A stretch of 64,000 bases of DNA from an uncultured Sulfitobacter sp. (lineage in GTDB: Bacteria; Pseudomonadota; Alphaproteobacteria; Rhodobacterales; Rhodobacteraceae). The notes beneath the pieces were generated by a model that was given only the letters and a program-made list of their open reading frames with translations, did not search any database and was not told where the DNA came from. Of this stretch, positions 36,285-45,732 are shown one piece after another. The DNA lies in assembly GCA_947501805.1 (NCBI GenBank), contig CANMXJ010000002.1, positions 372,001-436,000 on the forward strand, read 5' to 3'. Within the stretch, counting starts at the first letter, position 1; each line of letters begins with the position of its first letter. Both the position numbers and the translations under genes were made by a program.

Positions 36285-37096
36285 CCCCGTCCGCCTTTCA
36301 GTGATGTGGTGCGGTTCAAAATCCAGTCCGCCACGAGGTTGATCGAGATGCACAAAGTCGCAATGGCATAGGCCGGATACAGCGCCGCCTGAATGCCGTA
36401 GTTGATGCCTTCCTTGTTCTCTTTCACGATGCCGCCCCAATCCGCCAGTGGTGGCTGTACGCCAAGGCCAAGGAACGACAGGGTCGAGATGAACAGCACC
36501 ATAAAGATAAAGCGCAGGCCCATTTCAGCGACCAGCGGGGACAGTGCATTCGGGAGAATTTCGCGAAAGATGATCCAGCCGGTTTTTTCGCCGCGCAGGC
36601 GGGCGGCTTCGACGTAGTCCATGACGGTGATATCAACCGCAACGGCCCTCGACAGACGGAATACCCGTGTCGAGTCGAGAAGTCCCATCAGCAGGATCAG
36701 AATGGTGGTTGTGGTCGGCATGACGGACAATACGACCAATGCAAAAATCAGCGATGGAATGGACATGATCAAGTCAATGAAACGGCTGATGACCTGATCT
36801 ACCCAGCCGCCAGAGACCGCAGCAAAGAACCCGAGGATCGACCCGATGGTAAAGCTCAGGACCGTAGCCATGGTGGCGATAAAGATCGTTGTACGACCGC
36901 CATAGATGAGGCGGGTAAGCAGGTCTCGCCCGATGCTGTCGGTGCCAAGCAGGAACTCCGATGATGAGGGCTCCCAAACGTCACCGACGACTTCGGCCAT
37001 ACCGTAGGGCGCGATAAGGGGGGCGAAAAGAGCCATCAGGAAATAGAGCCCGGTGAAGAAAAGGCCGATCATGGCGGAGATGGGGATATTCTTCAT
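36281..37096 (-). CDS. Peptide ABC transporter permease (DppC type)
   Basis: A 271-residue permease with a first helix at IGLFFTGLYFLMALFAPLIAP, an LLGTDSIGRDLLTRLIYGG loop typical of DppC, and the EAA-type loop near YVEAARLRGEKTGWIIFREILPN. The start is uncertain: ATG at 37096 is chosen; GTG at 37138 would add 14 residues. A small frame at 37093-37224 bridges the gap to the upstream permease. Confidence 0.88.
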   Translation of the reverse strand: MKNIPISAMIGLFFTGLYFLMALFAPLIAPYGMAEVVGDVWEPSSSEFLLGTDSIGRDLLTRLIYGGRTTIFIATMATVLSFTIGSILGFFAAVSGGWVDQVISRFIDLIMSIPSLIFALVVLSVMPTTTTILILLMGLLDSTRVFRLSRAVAVDITVMDYVEAARLRGEKTGWIIFREILPNALSPLVAEMGLRFIFMVLFISTLSFLGLGVQPPLADWGGIVKENKEGINYGIQAALYPAYAIATLCISINLVADWILNRTTSLKGGRG

Positions 37097-37224
37097 GACG
37101 TTGGTTCCGCCGTCTGCAGAGTATTGGTTCGCCGACACAGGCGATCGAATGCCTTCCGGCGCTTTCCAGAAAGGGAGAATGCCATCGGGTTGCTTGAGAC
37201 AAGCTTTTTCAGGAAAACACTCAT
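37093..37224 (-). other. 43-codon frame linking the two permease genes
   Basis: ATG at 37224 overlaps the stop of the DppB-type gene (ATGA), and its TGA overlaps the ATG of the DppC-type gene (ATGA). The product begins MSVFLKKLVSSNPMAF and is basic. It may only couple translation, or be an old N-terminus of the second permease separated by a frameshift. No homologue is recognised. Confidence 0.3.
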
Positions 37225-38177
37225 TTTGGATGCCTCAGACGGGGATTGGCCAAAATGGACACAATGTCAGCAATCAGGTTCAAGCCGATATAGACGGCGG
37301 CAAAAATCAATCCGCAGGCCTGCACAACGGGCACATCGCGTTTGGCAACATGATCCACCAGATATTGTCCCATGCCGGGATAGGCAAAGACCACCTCGAC
37401 CACAACAACACCAACCACCAGATAGGCGAGGTTCAGCATCACCACGTTAACGATGGGTGCAATTGCATTCGGAAAAGCGTGCTTGGCGATGATTTTAAGC
37501 ATCCCCATGCCTTTGAGTTCCGCCGTTTCGATATAGGCGGATTGCATCACATTCAGGATCGCCGCACGAGTCATACGCATCATATGAGCCAGAACCACGA
37601 GGGTCAGAACCATCACCGGGATCGCGATCGCGTTCAGCTTTTCCCCCAATGACATGCTGTCGTTTATGATGGCGACGGAAGAAAACCAGCCCGCTTTAAT
37701 CGAAATCCAGTAGATTAGAACGTAACCGATCATGAATTCCGGAATGGAAATCGTTGTGAGGGTAATCGCCGAGATTACCTTGTCGGGCATGCGGTCTTTG
37801 TAACGGACGGCCAAGAGGCCGAGAAAAATCGCCAGCGGGACCGAAATAACGGCCGCCCAGAAGGCGAGGAAAAGTGTGTTGGACAAACGGAAGCCAAGGC
37901 TTTCGGCAATGTCGCGGCCGTTGGTCAGGGCGGTGCCAAGATCACCTTGCAAGAAACCACCGAGCCATTGGAAGTACCGTGTCAGGGGCGGATCGTTCAG
38001 ACCAAGTTCGGCGCGCAGGTTTTCGAGGGCTACAGGGGTCGCAGACTGGCCAAGGATTTGCTGGGCCACATCACCGGGCAACATCATTGTGCCGCCGAAA
38101 ATCAGAACAGATGCTGCGAAGAGGAGCATCAAGCCCAACGCAACGCGTTGGGCTATCAGTTTTAAGATGGGGTGCAT
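37221..38177 (-). CDS. Peptide ABC transporter permease (DppB type)
   Basis: A 318-residue inner-membrane permease with an N-terminal helix, a large periplasmic region, and an EAA-type loop (TAELKGMGMLKIIAKHAFPNAIAPI). It forms a heterodimeric channel with the next permease. It follows the binding-protein gene by 15 bases. Confidence 0.9.
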   Translation of the reverse strand: MHPILKLIAQRVALGLMLLFAASVLIFGGTMMLPGDVAQQILGQSATPVALENLRAELGLNDPPLTRYFQWLGGFLQGDLGTALTNGRDIAESLGFRLSNTLFLAFWAAVISVPLAIFLGLLAVRYKDRMPDKVISAITLTTISIPEFMIGYVLIYWISIKAGWFSSVAIINDSMSLGEKLNAIAIPVMVLTLVVLAHMMRMTRAAILNVMQSAYIETAELKGMGMLKIIAKHAFPNAIAPIVNVVMLNLAYLVVGVVVVEVVFAYPGMGQYLVDHVAKRDVPVVQACGLIFAAVYIGLNLIADIVSILANPRLRHPK

Positions 38178-38192
38178 GTTTTCGATGCTCCC

Positions 38193-39788
38193 TTAAGCGT
38201 CCTTCAACCAGCACTTGATGTGCGCTTTGTTGTTCATCATGGAGCTGTTTGGATCGTCGATCCAGCCACCAAGGTTGTTGGAGACACCCATTACGAAGTC
38301 GTTGAACATTGGCAGGATCAAACCGCCTTCTTCGTTCAGCATACGGCCCATCTTGGAGTAGATTTCCTTGCGCTTGGCGTTGTCCAACTCGGCCTTGGCC
38401 GCGTTGAGCATTGCGTCAAACTCCGGACGCTTCCAACGTGTGTCGTTCCAGTCTGCTGTTGACAGATACGCGGTGGAATACATCTGGTCCTGAACCGGAC
38501 GACCGCCCCAGTACGACGCACAGAAGGGCTGCACGTTCCAGACTTCGGACCAGTAGCCGTCGTTTGGTTCACGCTTGATTTCCAGCGGGATACCAGCGGC
38601 TTGCGCTGACTGCTGGAACAGGGCAGCGGCATCCACCGCTCCGGGGAAGGCACCGTCGGAAACGCGCAGGATGATGGGCGAGCCATCGTGACCTGACTTC
38701 TTGTAGTGCTCTGCCGCTTTTTCGATGGAGTGTTCACGCTGCGGGATGGTTTCGTCGAACAGAGGATAAGCCGCATTGATTGGCATGTCGTTTCCGATGG
38801 AACCGTATCCACGCAGGATCTTGTCAACCATTTCCTCACGGTTGATCGCATATTTCAGCGCCAGCATCACGTCGTTGTTGTCAAAAGGCGCGGTGTCTTT
38901 GTGTGCGATAAAGACATAGTGACCTCGGCCCGCGACGGATTTAACGCTCAGGTTTGGCGCACGGTCCAGCAGGGCGGCGACCTTGGGGTCAACACGGTTA
39001 ATTGCATGTACCTGACCGGATTGCAGCGCGGCCGTACGTGCCGTTGCGTCGTTCAGGATCAGCTGTTCGATTTCATCCGCCCAGCCACGGTTTTCAGAAT
39101 CCCAATAGTCATCGCGACGTTTGAACGCGTGGCGCACACCCGGCTCGTCGATTTCAAGCGTATAGGCACCGGTACCGATCGCGGCACCTGGGTCCTCCAT
39201 GCCGCCACCGGGCTGGATCATCAGGTGATAATCGGCCATCAGGAACGGCAGGTCGGCGTTTGCGGTCTCAAGATCAACAATAAAATTGTCGCCATCGACC
39301 TTCATGCCGGCGATGCCCTTCATGATGCCCAAAGCACCGGACTTGGAATCCTCGTTCGAGTGGCGCTGCATGGTCTTCAGCACGTCGTCAGGGGTCATGT
39401 CTTTGCCGTTGGAAAACGGGATGCCCTTGCGAATCTTGAAGACCCATTGTTTCGCATCAGCCGAGGCCTCGACGCTTTCCGCCATGCGGAAGTCAATTTC
39501 ACCGTTTTCGTCAACTTCGACCAACGGCTCGCCCCATGCGCGCGTGTTGTTGAGCGGTGCTTCGGACGCAACCAGCGCCGGATCTTGGGTGTTGGTGGAT
39601 TCACCGCCCGAAGAGCCGATCTTGATCATGCCGCCGCGCTTTGGCGTCTCTGCGGCGGCGCTGTTTGCCAGCATGGTGTTGGCAACAGCAGCAGTGACAC
39701 CCAGAGCTGCGGCGCGGCCGACAAACTCGCGGCGCGTCATCAGACCTTTGGCAACTTTGCCTGTCATATATTTCAGTTGTTCGTTCAT
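38193..39788 (-). CDS. Peptide ABC transporter substrate-binding protein
   Basis: A 531-residue family 5 extracellular binding protein. The start MNEQLKYM has GGGAG upstream. A twin-arginine signal (TRREFVGRAAALGVTAAVA) ends near SAAA, so it is exported folded. The YDFKIRKG-type segment reads WVFKIRKGIPFSNGKDMTPDDV, typical of oligopeptide-binding proteins. Tat export hints at a cofactor or simply family habit. The ligand is unknown; nearby CocE-type hydrolase suggests peptide-like or ester-like compounds. Confidence 0.9.
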   Translation of the reverse strand: MNEQLKYMTGKVAKGLMTRREFVGRAAALGVTAAVANTMLANSAAAETPKRGGMIKIGSSGGESTNTQDPALVASEAPLNNTRAWGEPLVEVDENGEIDFRMAESVEASADAKQWVFKIRKGIPFSNGKDMTPDDVLKTMQRHSNEDSKSGALGIMKGIAGMKVDGDNFIVDLETANADLPFLMADYHLMIQPGGGMEDPGAAIGTGAYTLEIDEPGVRHAFKRRDDYWDSENRGWADEIEQLILNDATARTAALQSGQVHAINRVDPKVAALLDRAPNLSVKSVAGRGHYVFIAHKDTAPFDNNDVMLALKYAINREEMVDKILRGYGSIGNDMPINAAYPLFDETIPQREHSIEKAAEHYKKSGHDGSPIILRVSDGAFPGAVDAAALFQQSAQAAGIPLEIKREPNDGYWSEVWNVQPFCASYWGGRPVQDQMYSTAYLSTADWNDTRWKRPEFDAMLNAAKAELDNAKRKEIYSKMGRMLNEEGGLILPMFNDFVMGVSNNLGGWIDDPNSSMMNNKAHIKCWLKDA

Positions 39789-39907
39789 TAGTGGTCTCCC
39801 GGTTGGTGTCTGCGCTTGTGCGCAGTTTTTGTTGATTGATGCGTCAAGGTTAAGCATTTAGCGCCTGCTCGCAAGCGTTAATGAGTCTTGAGTATTTCAC
39901 GATGTTC

Positions 39908-41902
39908 TTACATGTGATCGCGGGGAATGCTGTCCGTGATGTCACGCTCGTAGACCAGTTTGTCATTCTCGTAAGCCTCAAGTCGTGCCGTCAGGTGAAA
40001 GTGTGTCGCGTCTGATTTCATATCACAATTGGCCTGCGTGCGCAGGCGTATGCCATCGCGTTCGATTTCGTCGGTCCACGCACAGCTTCCGGTTGCCGAA
40101 TTCGGGTCATCGGGATGGATCGACCAGCGTTCACGCGCAACCGAGCCGTGAACCAGCCCGTGATCCTTGTCACGCAGCTTGCCAAAGTCGTCTTCTATCA
40201 CCAAATCCACGCGACCTGTAACCATGTCGGTTTCCTGACGGCGGATATGGTTTTCGGGACGGATTTCTTCAGTGTTCCAAGGATCGGCCGCTGTTGGAGG
40301 TTCAAAGACGTGTTCATGACCGCCACTGGTCAGGCGTTGAGGCAGGGCAATACTGCCCGCGCTTAACAACAGGTTGGTTTTTACCGGCGAAGGCCAGACC
40401 AGCGGCCAATAGGCGTCAGAGATGGATACCCGCAGGCGGTGGCCCTTCGGCACGCGATAGGCGATGTGATCGAGGGCCAACACAACCTTTTCCGTTTTGC
40501 CCGGGATCATCGGCGCTGGATCAGCAGCAGACGCGCGGTGGCTGAGGTTTAGCACGCCGTAAGTGATACGTGTTGCGGCCCCATCCGGATGGATGTGATT
40601 GAGCCTTACTGCAATCTGCGCTTGGGGCTGATCGCTTTCGAGAGTAAGAGTGATTTGTGGTGCGCCTACAATATCCATGTCTTTGCCCAGAGGAGCGCTA
40701 TCGAATGTCGCGGACAGCGCATCATCGCTGCGTTGATCGCCAGGCAGTTCCGGGCCAAGCCAGATTGCACAATATTCCCCTGAGCCCGCACCACAATGTG
40801 CGGGAGACGAGACCGGTTGCGTCAATGGACCTGTCGCATCCGTCAGTCCGGCATCGGTGAGGTGCAGTGTTGCGTTTTCCAGGTGCGACGTCGCACCGCT
40901 CTTTTCCGCGATCCAGCGACCCGGCCGTTCCAGATACCATGTGGCAGGGCGTACCCCGTCCATCAAATAGGCGCGGTAATCCGGATCTTTCTCAACGCCG
41001 GTGTCCTCATCCTTGAGCCAGCGGTCCCACCACCGCAGCGCCTCTTGCAGAAACCCGATGCGCGGTTCGGGAATGGCGAAATGCGGGTATTTGTGAACCC
41101 AGGGACCGACGATGCCCTTGGCATCGGGCAGGGCTTCGACCAATTGGGGGACCGCGTTCTTGTAGGCATCCCCCCAGCCACCAATCGCGAGCACTTTGGC
41201 CTTGATCACACTGTAATCTTCGATCACCGACCCATGTTGCCAATAGGCGTCGCGGCGTTGGTGGCGCAGCCAAACAGAGGGCAGGAAGGGTTCCGCCTCC
41301 AGCCGTTGCAGCCACATCTTGCGCCAGTCATCGCGCAAGGCGGGGTCGGGCGCACGGGATGAATAGGACCACATCGTCGCCCCCCAGCCGAGATTTTCAT
41401 TAAGCAGACAACCACCCTTGAAATGGATGTCATCGGCAAAACGATCTACGGTAGAACAAAGTGTAATAATTGCCTTCAAAGGGTCAGGTGCAAGGGCCGC
41501 AACCTGCAATCCGTTAAATCCGCCCCAGCTGATACCCATCATTCCGACATTGCCGTTGCACCACGGCTGCGCAGCCAGCCAGTTGATGACTTCCACCGCG
41601 TCGGCTTGTTCTTGCGGGGCATATTCGTCTTCCATGACGCCGTGGCTGTCACCGTTGCCGCGCATGTCAACGCGTACACAGGCATAGCCACGTTGGGCAA
41701 ACCATGGATGTGTCAGGGCATCGCGCGCGGTTGTTCCATCACGTTTTCGGTAGGGGAGATATTCGAGGATCACGGGAACCGGATCGTCATCTGAATCATC
41801 AGGTCGCCAGATGCGGGCAGACAGGCGGCAGCCATCGGACAATGTGATCCCCAGATCAGGGTCTTCGGTGATTTCGCGCAGCGCGTTTTGGGTCATTTTC
41901 AT
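39908..41902 (-). CDS. CocE/NonD-family alpha/beta hydrolase
   Basis: A 664-residue serine hydrolase of the CocE/NonD (X-prolyl-dipeptidyl-peptidase S15) family. The nucleophile is in MMGISWGGFNG, and the C-terminal jelly-roll domain begins near residue 380. No signal peptide, so cytoplasmic. The start is uncertain: ATG at 41902 or 41956, neither with a clear ribosome-binding site. It lies 119 bases upstream of the peptide importer on the same strand, so it likely acts on imported amide or ester compounds. Confidence 0.85.
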   Translation of the reverse strand: MKMTQNALREITEDPDLGITLSDGCRLSARIWRPDDSDDDPVPVILEYLPYRKRDGTTARDALTHPWFAQRGYACVRVDMRGNGDSHGVMEDEYAPQEQADAVEVINWLAAQPWCNGNVGMMGISWGGFNGLQVAALAPDPLKAIITLCSTVDRFADDIHFKGGCLLNENLGWGATMWSYSSRAPDPALRDDWRKMWLQRLEAEPFLPSVWLRHQRRDAYWQHGSVIEDYSVIKAKVLAIGGWGDAYKNAVPQLVEALPDAKGIVGPWVHKYPHFAIPEPRIGFLQEALRWWDRWLKDEDTGVEKDPDYRAYLMDGVRPATWYLERPGRWIAEKSGATSHLENATLHLTDAGLTDATGPLTQPVSSPAHCGAGSGEYCAIWLGPELPGDQRSDDALSATFDSAPLGKDMDIVGAPQITLTLESDQPQAQIAVRLNHIHPDGAATRITYGVLNLSHRASAADPAPMIPGKTEKVVLALDHIAYRVPKGHRLRVSISDAYWPLVWPSPVKTNLLLSAGSIALPQRLTSGGHEHVFEPPTAADPWNTEEIRPENHIRRQETDMVTGRVDLVIEDDFGKLRDKDHGLVHGSVARERWSIHPDDPNSATGSCAWTDEIERDGIRLRTQANCDMKSDATHFHLTARLEAYENDKLVYERDITDSIPRDHM

Positions 41903-42214
41903 GACGCGGAGAGTTGGCAGGTCAACTTTTTTTGTCAACTGTGGCTTTGATACCATTGCGCGTCACTAACAGTGACCAAGTCCAACAAAAACCGCCCGAT
42001 GGCGATTCTCTGTATGGGATCGGCGCGCGTGAAAGCCCTGCAACTAAAGAGAGAATCGGCGCAATTGGCGAAAAAATGCCTAGTCAAACCAAAACATCCA
42101 AGTTATCCAAAAGGCAGAACTAAGATGCACAGCGCGCTTGAACGGGCTGGCTTCGGTAAAAAAATTCAAGAAGGCTCGCATAGAACGAGACCTTCGAGGT
42201 AGAGTGGTGGTGTT
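41903..42214. other. intergenic region of 312 bases before the adhesin
   Basis: Separates the divergent CocE-type and adhesin genes. Short frames here have no protein-like features. A weak stem (CTCG...CGAG near 42177-42193) is the only structure seen; I find no clear promoter. Confidence 0.4.
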
Positions 42215-45200
42215 ATGAAGGCGATTGAATTCGTCGTTCGCGAAAGTGCGGGCGGCTTGCAGCGTGGTACTGTGCCGGACGGCGCGCAATCCCATGTTAT
42301 TCAGGCTGGTGCGAGCCAGGAAATTTCTCTTAATCTGCGTCAAATTGATTTGCAAACGCAGGTCCGCGAAGGCGACGATCTGGTGATCACCCTTACCGAT
42401 GGGCGCGAGATCAAGATTGACAACTATTTCAACGCGTCAGGCACCCCGAACCGTTTGTTCATCTCGGCGGATGGCTATCTCAACGAAGTTGCTTTTGTTG
42501 ATACAGGTACAGGCGAATTATACGCGCAGTTTGGCCCGACCGAGCAGTGGGGCAAGTGGAGCCCTTCAGATGATCTGATCTATCTTGGCCGCACGGAACT
42601 GGCATCGGCCGGTTACGCGGACAACGAAGTTTCGCTCTTTCCGGCACCTCTTTTGGGTGCTGCGGGCCTGCTGGGTGGTAGCGGTGCAGCTGCGGCTGCG
42701 GCCGTTGTCGGTGGTGCCGCGGTGATCGGCGCGGGTGGCGGCGGCGGTGGTTCCGAAGAGCCGAAGGTCGAAGAGCCCAAGGTTGAGGAGCCGAAAGTCG
42801 AAGAGCCGAAGGTGGAAGAACCCAAGGCAGAAGAGCCGAAGGTTGAGGAGCCGAAGGTTGAAGAGCCGAAGGTTGAAGAGCCAAAGGTTGAGGAGCCAAA
42901 GGTTGAGGAGCCGAAGGTCGAAGAGCCCAAGGTTGAAGAGCCGAAGGTCGAAGAGCCCAAGGTTGAGGAGCCGAAGGTCGAAGAACCCAAGGTCGAAGAG
43001 CCCAAAGCTGAGCCGCCGGTTGTGCAGCCACCAGTCGTGGAACCGCCAGTCTTGGCGACGCCATACGTAAACGATCCTGATCTGAGTACAGACATTGGCG
43101 GTGATGAATCTGCGCCCCATTCTGCAACTGTTTCAGGTGGCGGAGAGCCCGGACAGTCGGTCACGGTTGTCCTTGGTGACAAGCAGGTAGATACGGTCAT
43201 CGGCACAGATGGCACGTTCATTACCGTCTTTGACGGGGACAATTTCCCTGAAGACGGCGCTTATGAGGCGGTTGTGACAGTGAACGGAACAGTTGTTCTG
43301 GACGGTCCATCCTTCGTCATCGACACCACGCCCCCTCTGATCGAAGTATCAAACGGTACGGATTCTGTTGGTGATTTCTTTAACTCGGTCAGCTTTGCGG
43401 ACGGTGTGACCCTCTCGGGTCTGGGAGAGGCGGGTGCGTCTGTTTCTGTCACAATCGCCGGGATCGAGCAGACCACAACCGTCACTGAGGCGGGAACGTG
43501 GAACGTAAACTGGCCTGCAGGCACAATTGAGGGTGGTGAATATTCTACTGCCGCGACAATCGTCAGCTCTGATGCGTTCGGCAATACGACAACGATCACC
43601 GACACAGTTGTGATCGACACGGTGGCCGATGTGACCATCGCCACCGAAACTGTCGAGACAGACGGCATCGTAAACTCAGTCGAACGAGAAGACGGCGTGA
43701 CCCTGACAGGCACAGCGCAGCCGGGTTCAACGGTTGTTGTGACCTTTGGCACAGGCACGCATGACGCAACTGTTGATGCAAACGGCAATTGGTCTGCAGA
43801 TTTCGCAATGAGCGAAGTGCCAACCGGCGAAGTGATGTCGGAAGTGACTGCTGTGGCAACGGATGCACGGGGTAACTCCAGCTCTGCCACTGGTATGGTC
43901 GATATCGACACATTGGTGCGTGATTTCGGCTTTACCGGATCAACGGGTGGCGAAGACGGTGTGATCAACATTGATGAAGCCACTCAAGACCTTGTTATGA
44001 CCGGCTCAACAGAACCCGGTTCCACTGTACTTGTGACTTTTGCGGGCAGCACGCAGGCCGCAACAGTGGCGGTTGACGGCACCTGGACTGTGTCCTTTGC
44101 CTCAAGCGCCATTCCGGCAGGCGAACAGACTTCGGTGATGACTGCTGTTGCAACGGATGTTGCAGGCAACGTTGATACGATCATGCGCAACGTGGACATC
44201 GACCGCGACGCAGGCATTCTGACGATCAGTTCTACGCCGGTCGAAATGGATGATATCGTCAACGAAGTCGAAGCCAGCGATGGTGTCGTGCTGACTGGTA
44301 CCGCCAACCCGAATGCGGTTGTGACCGTGGCCATGGGCGGTGTGACAACAACTGTGACAGCTGATGCATCAGGTGACTGGCAGGCCAGTTACTCCAACAG
44401 TCAGGTTGCACCGGGGGTCTATAATGCACAGATCACCGCAACGACCACAGACATGGCTGGAAACACGCTGAACGCGACCGACAGTGTCGAAGTCGACACG
44501 CGGGTTGATAACCTTGATGTACGTGCCAGCATTGTCGAAAGCGACGGTGTCATCAACGGCGCAGAGCGTGTCGAGGGTGGCGGCGTACAGGTCACAGGCA
44601 CAACCGAAATTGGATCAACAGAAGTTGTTGTGACGATGAATGGCGTGTCCGTAACCGCGAATGTTGCCTCGAACGGCAACTGGACAGCAGATTTTGCAGC
44701 CAGCCAAGTGAATGAGGGCACCTATACAGCCAGCATCACAGCACAAGCCACGGATCGCGCAGGCAACGTGGCAACGGTTTCCGATTTTGTCCTTGTCGAC
44801 ACCGAAGTGACACCACTGGACAAGAACGATACCGAAGGTGGGGCTGACAGCACGGTCAACATCGCGGAAGCGGCTGTTGGCATCGATATGGGCGGTCAGG
44901 TCGAAGTCGGCTCATCGGTTGTTGTTAACTTTGACGGCATCAACCACACCGCCTTTGTCGACACGGCCGGCAACTGGAGCCTGACAATCCCGCCATCTGC
45001 AATCCGGACGGGTGAATACAACGCTGCGATTACGGTTATTGCGACCGATCACGTCGGCAACGTTGATACGCTCACCGATACGCTGGCAATTGATACATCA
45101 GCCCCGAACGGACCAGTGTTGACGCACCATGAACGCAGCGATGACGGCACAACCGGCATCACAACGACGCAGACCAACGATGATGTTGCGATTTACGAAG

Positions 45201-45658
45201 TCGACGGCAACAACGGTCAGATCTCGCAGGTCAACTCAACCGAGTTCGATACCGGTGGCGGCACAAAGTACTTCTTCGGTGAAGATGTGCCGGATGGCTC
45301 ACATCTTGTGGTCACAGCAACGGACGCGGCGGGTAACTCCACGGGTACCTTTGTTGTGCTGGATGACCAGATCGAGAACTCCAACGTCACATTGGGCAAC
45401 TCGGCCTTGGGTGATTACAACATCGAAGCAGTTGATCTGGGACGTTCCGAAGAAGCCAGCCTCACGGTGGATGAAGCAGCCCTTCTGGCGCTGTCGGGAA
45501 ATTCCGACAATCTGACGATCCGCGGTGGTGCAGATGATGATGTGTCGATCATTGGCGCAGTGCGTCAAGGTGCCGACGGGACATCGGGCAACGATATCTA
45601 CGCGCTCGGGACCGAAGGTACGATCATCATCGACGATAGCATCGAGATCACGACCTAA
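42215..45658 (+). CDS. BapA-like Ig-repeat adhesin secreted by type I system
   Basis: A 1147-residue acidic surface protein. Residues 1-150 resemble the BapA/LapF prefix domain. Residues about 148-180 are an Ala/Gly-rich hydrophobic stretch that could hold the N-terminus in the secretion pore. Residues 180-264 are 17 EEPK pentapeptides, then a Pro-rich link. From about 285 onward there are roughly eight bacterial Ig-like domains of about 95 residues, each ending in a V-IDT motif. The last 100 residues (LTVDEAALLALSG, RGGADDDVSIIG) look like a type I secretion tail without nonapeptide RTX repeats. The three secretion genes follow directly. Confidence 0.88.
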   Translation: MKAIEFVVRESAGGLQRGTVPDGAQSHVIQAGASQEISLNLRQIDLQTQVREGDDLVITLTDGREIKIDNYFNASGTPNRLFISADGYLNEVAFVDTGTGELYAQFGPTEQWGKWSPSDDLIYLGRTELASAGYADNEVSLFPAPLLGAAGLLGGSGAAAAAAVVGGAAVIGAGGGGGGSEEPKVEEPKVEEPKVEEPKVEEPKAEEPKVEEPKVEEPKVEEPKVEEPKVEEPKVEEPKVEEPKVEEPKVEEPKVEEPKVEEPKAEPPVVQPPVVEPPVLATPYVNDPDLSTDIGGDESAPHSATVSGGGEPGQSVTVVLGDKQVDTVIGTDGTFITVFDGDNFPEDGAYEAVVTVNGTVVLDGPSFVIDTTPPLIEVSNGTDSVGDFFNSVSFADGVTLSGLGEAGASVSVTIAGIEQTTTVTEAGTWNVNWPAGTIEGGEYSTAATIVSSDAFGNTTTITDTVVIDTVADVTIATETVETDGIVNSVEREDGVTLTGTAQPGSTVVVTFGTGTHDATVDANGNWSADFAMSEVPTGEVMSEVTAVATDARGNSSSATGMVDIDTLVRDFGFTGSTGGEDGVINIDEATQDLVMTGSTEPGSTVLVTFAGSTQAATVAVDGTWTVSFASSAIPAGEQTSVMTAVATDVAGNVDTIMRNVDIDRDAGILTISSTPVEMDDIVNEVEASDGVVLTGTANPNAVVTVAMGGVTTTVTADASGDWQASYSNSQVAPGVYNAQITATTTDMAGNTLNATDSVEVDTRVDNLDVRASIVESDGVINGAERVEGGGVQVTGTTEIGSTEVVVTMNGVSVTANVASNGNWTADFAASQVNEGTYTASITAQATDRAGNVATVSDFVLVDTEVTPLDKNDTEGGADSTVNIAEAAVGIDMGGQVEVGSSVVVNFDGINHTAFVDTAGNWSLTIPPSAIRTGEYNAAITVIATDHVGNVDTLTDTLAIDTSAPNGPVLTHHERSDDGTTGITTTQTNDDVAIYEVDGNNGQISQVNSTEFDTGGGTKYFFGEDVPDGSHLVVTATDAAGNSTGTFVVLDDQIENSNVTLGNSALGDYNIEAVDLGRSEEASLTVDEAALLALSGNSDNLTIRGGADDDVSIIGAVRQGADGTSGNDIYALGTEGTIIIDDSIEITT
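42752..43006 (+). repeat. 17 tandem 15-base units coding (V/A/S)EEPK
   Basis: In-frame tandem array within the adhesin gene. Sixteen units follow a first SEEPK; one unit reads AEEPK, the rest VEEPK. DNA copies differ mainly in third positions (GTC/GTT, CCG/CCC), so the array is old enough to have drifted but close enough to expand or contract in 15-base steps. Confidence 0.95.
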
Positions 45659-45675
45659 TAAAAAACGACATGAGA

Positions 45676-45701
45676 GGCGCGGGCGTCAAATGACCCGCGC
45701 C
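45676..45701 (+). terminator. GC-rich hairpin between adhesin and secretion genes
   Basis: Perfect eight-base stem GGCGCGGG/CCCGCGCC with a ten-base loop, 18 bases after the adhesin stop, followed by CCCAATAAAA rather than a T-run. It fits a partial terminator or mRNA-processing hairpin that would lower expression of the secretion genes relative to the adhesin. Confidence 0.55.
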
Positions 45702-45732
45702 CCCAATAAAACCGGCACGTTAAGGGCAGGAC

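Noticed and set aside
38706-39791. 361-codon plus-strand frame opposite the peptide-binding protein
   Set aside because: Antisense shadow; the minus strand has a Tat signal and full family sequence.
42752-43006. Tandem repeats considered as a CRISPR array
   Set aside because: Units are contiguous 15-base coding repeats with no spacers and lie inside an open frame.
42480-43242. Long minus-strand frames opposite the adhesin repeats (translations rich in GSSTFGSSTLG or LFDLRLFNLG)
   Set aside because: They are the antisense reading of a 15-base in-frame repeat, which automatically keeps frames open. No start signals or family features.
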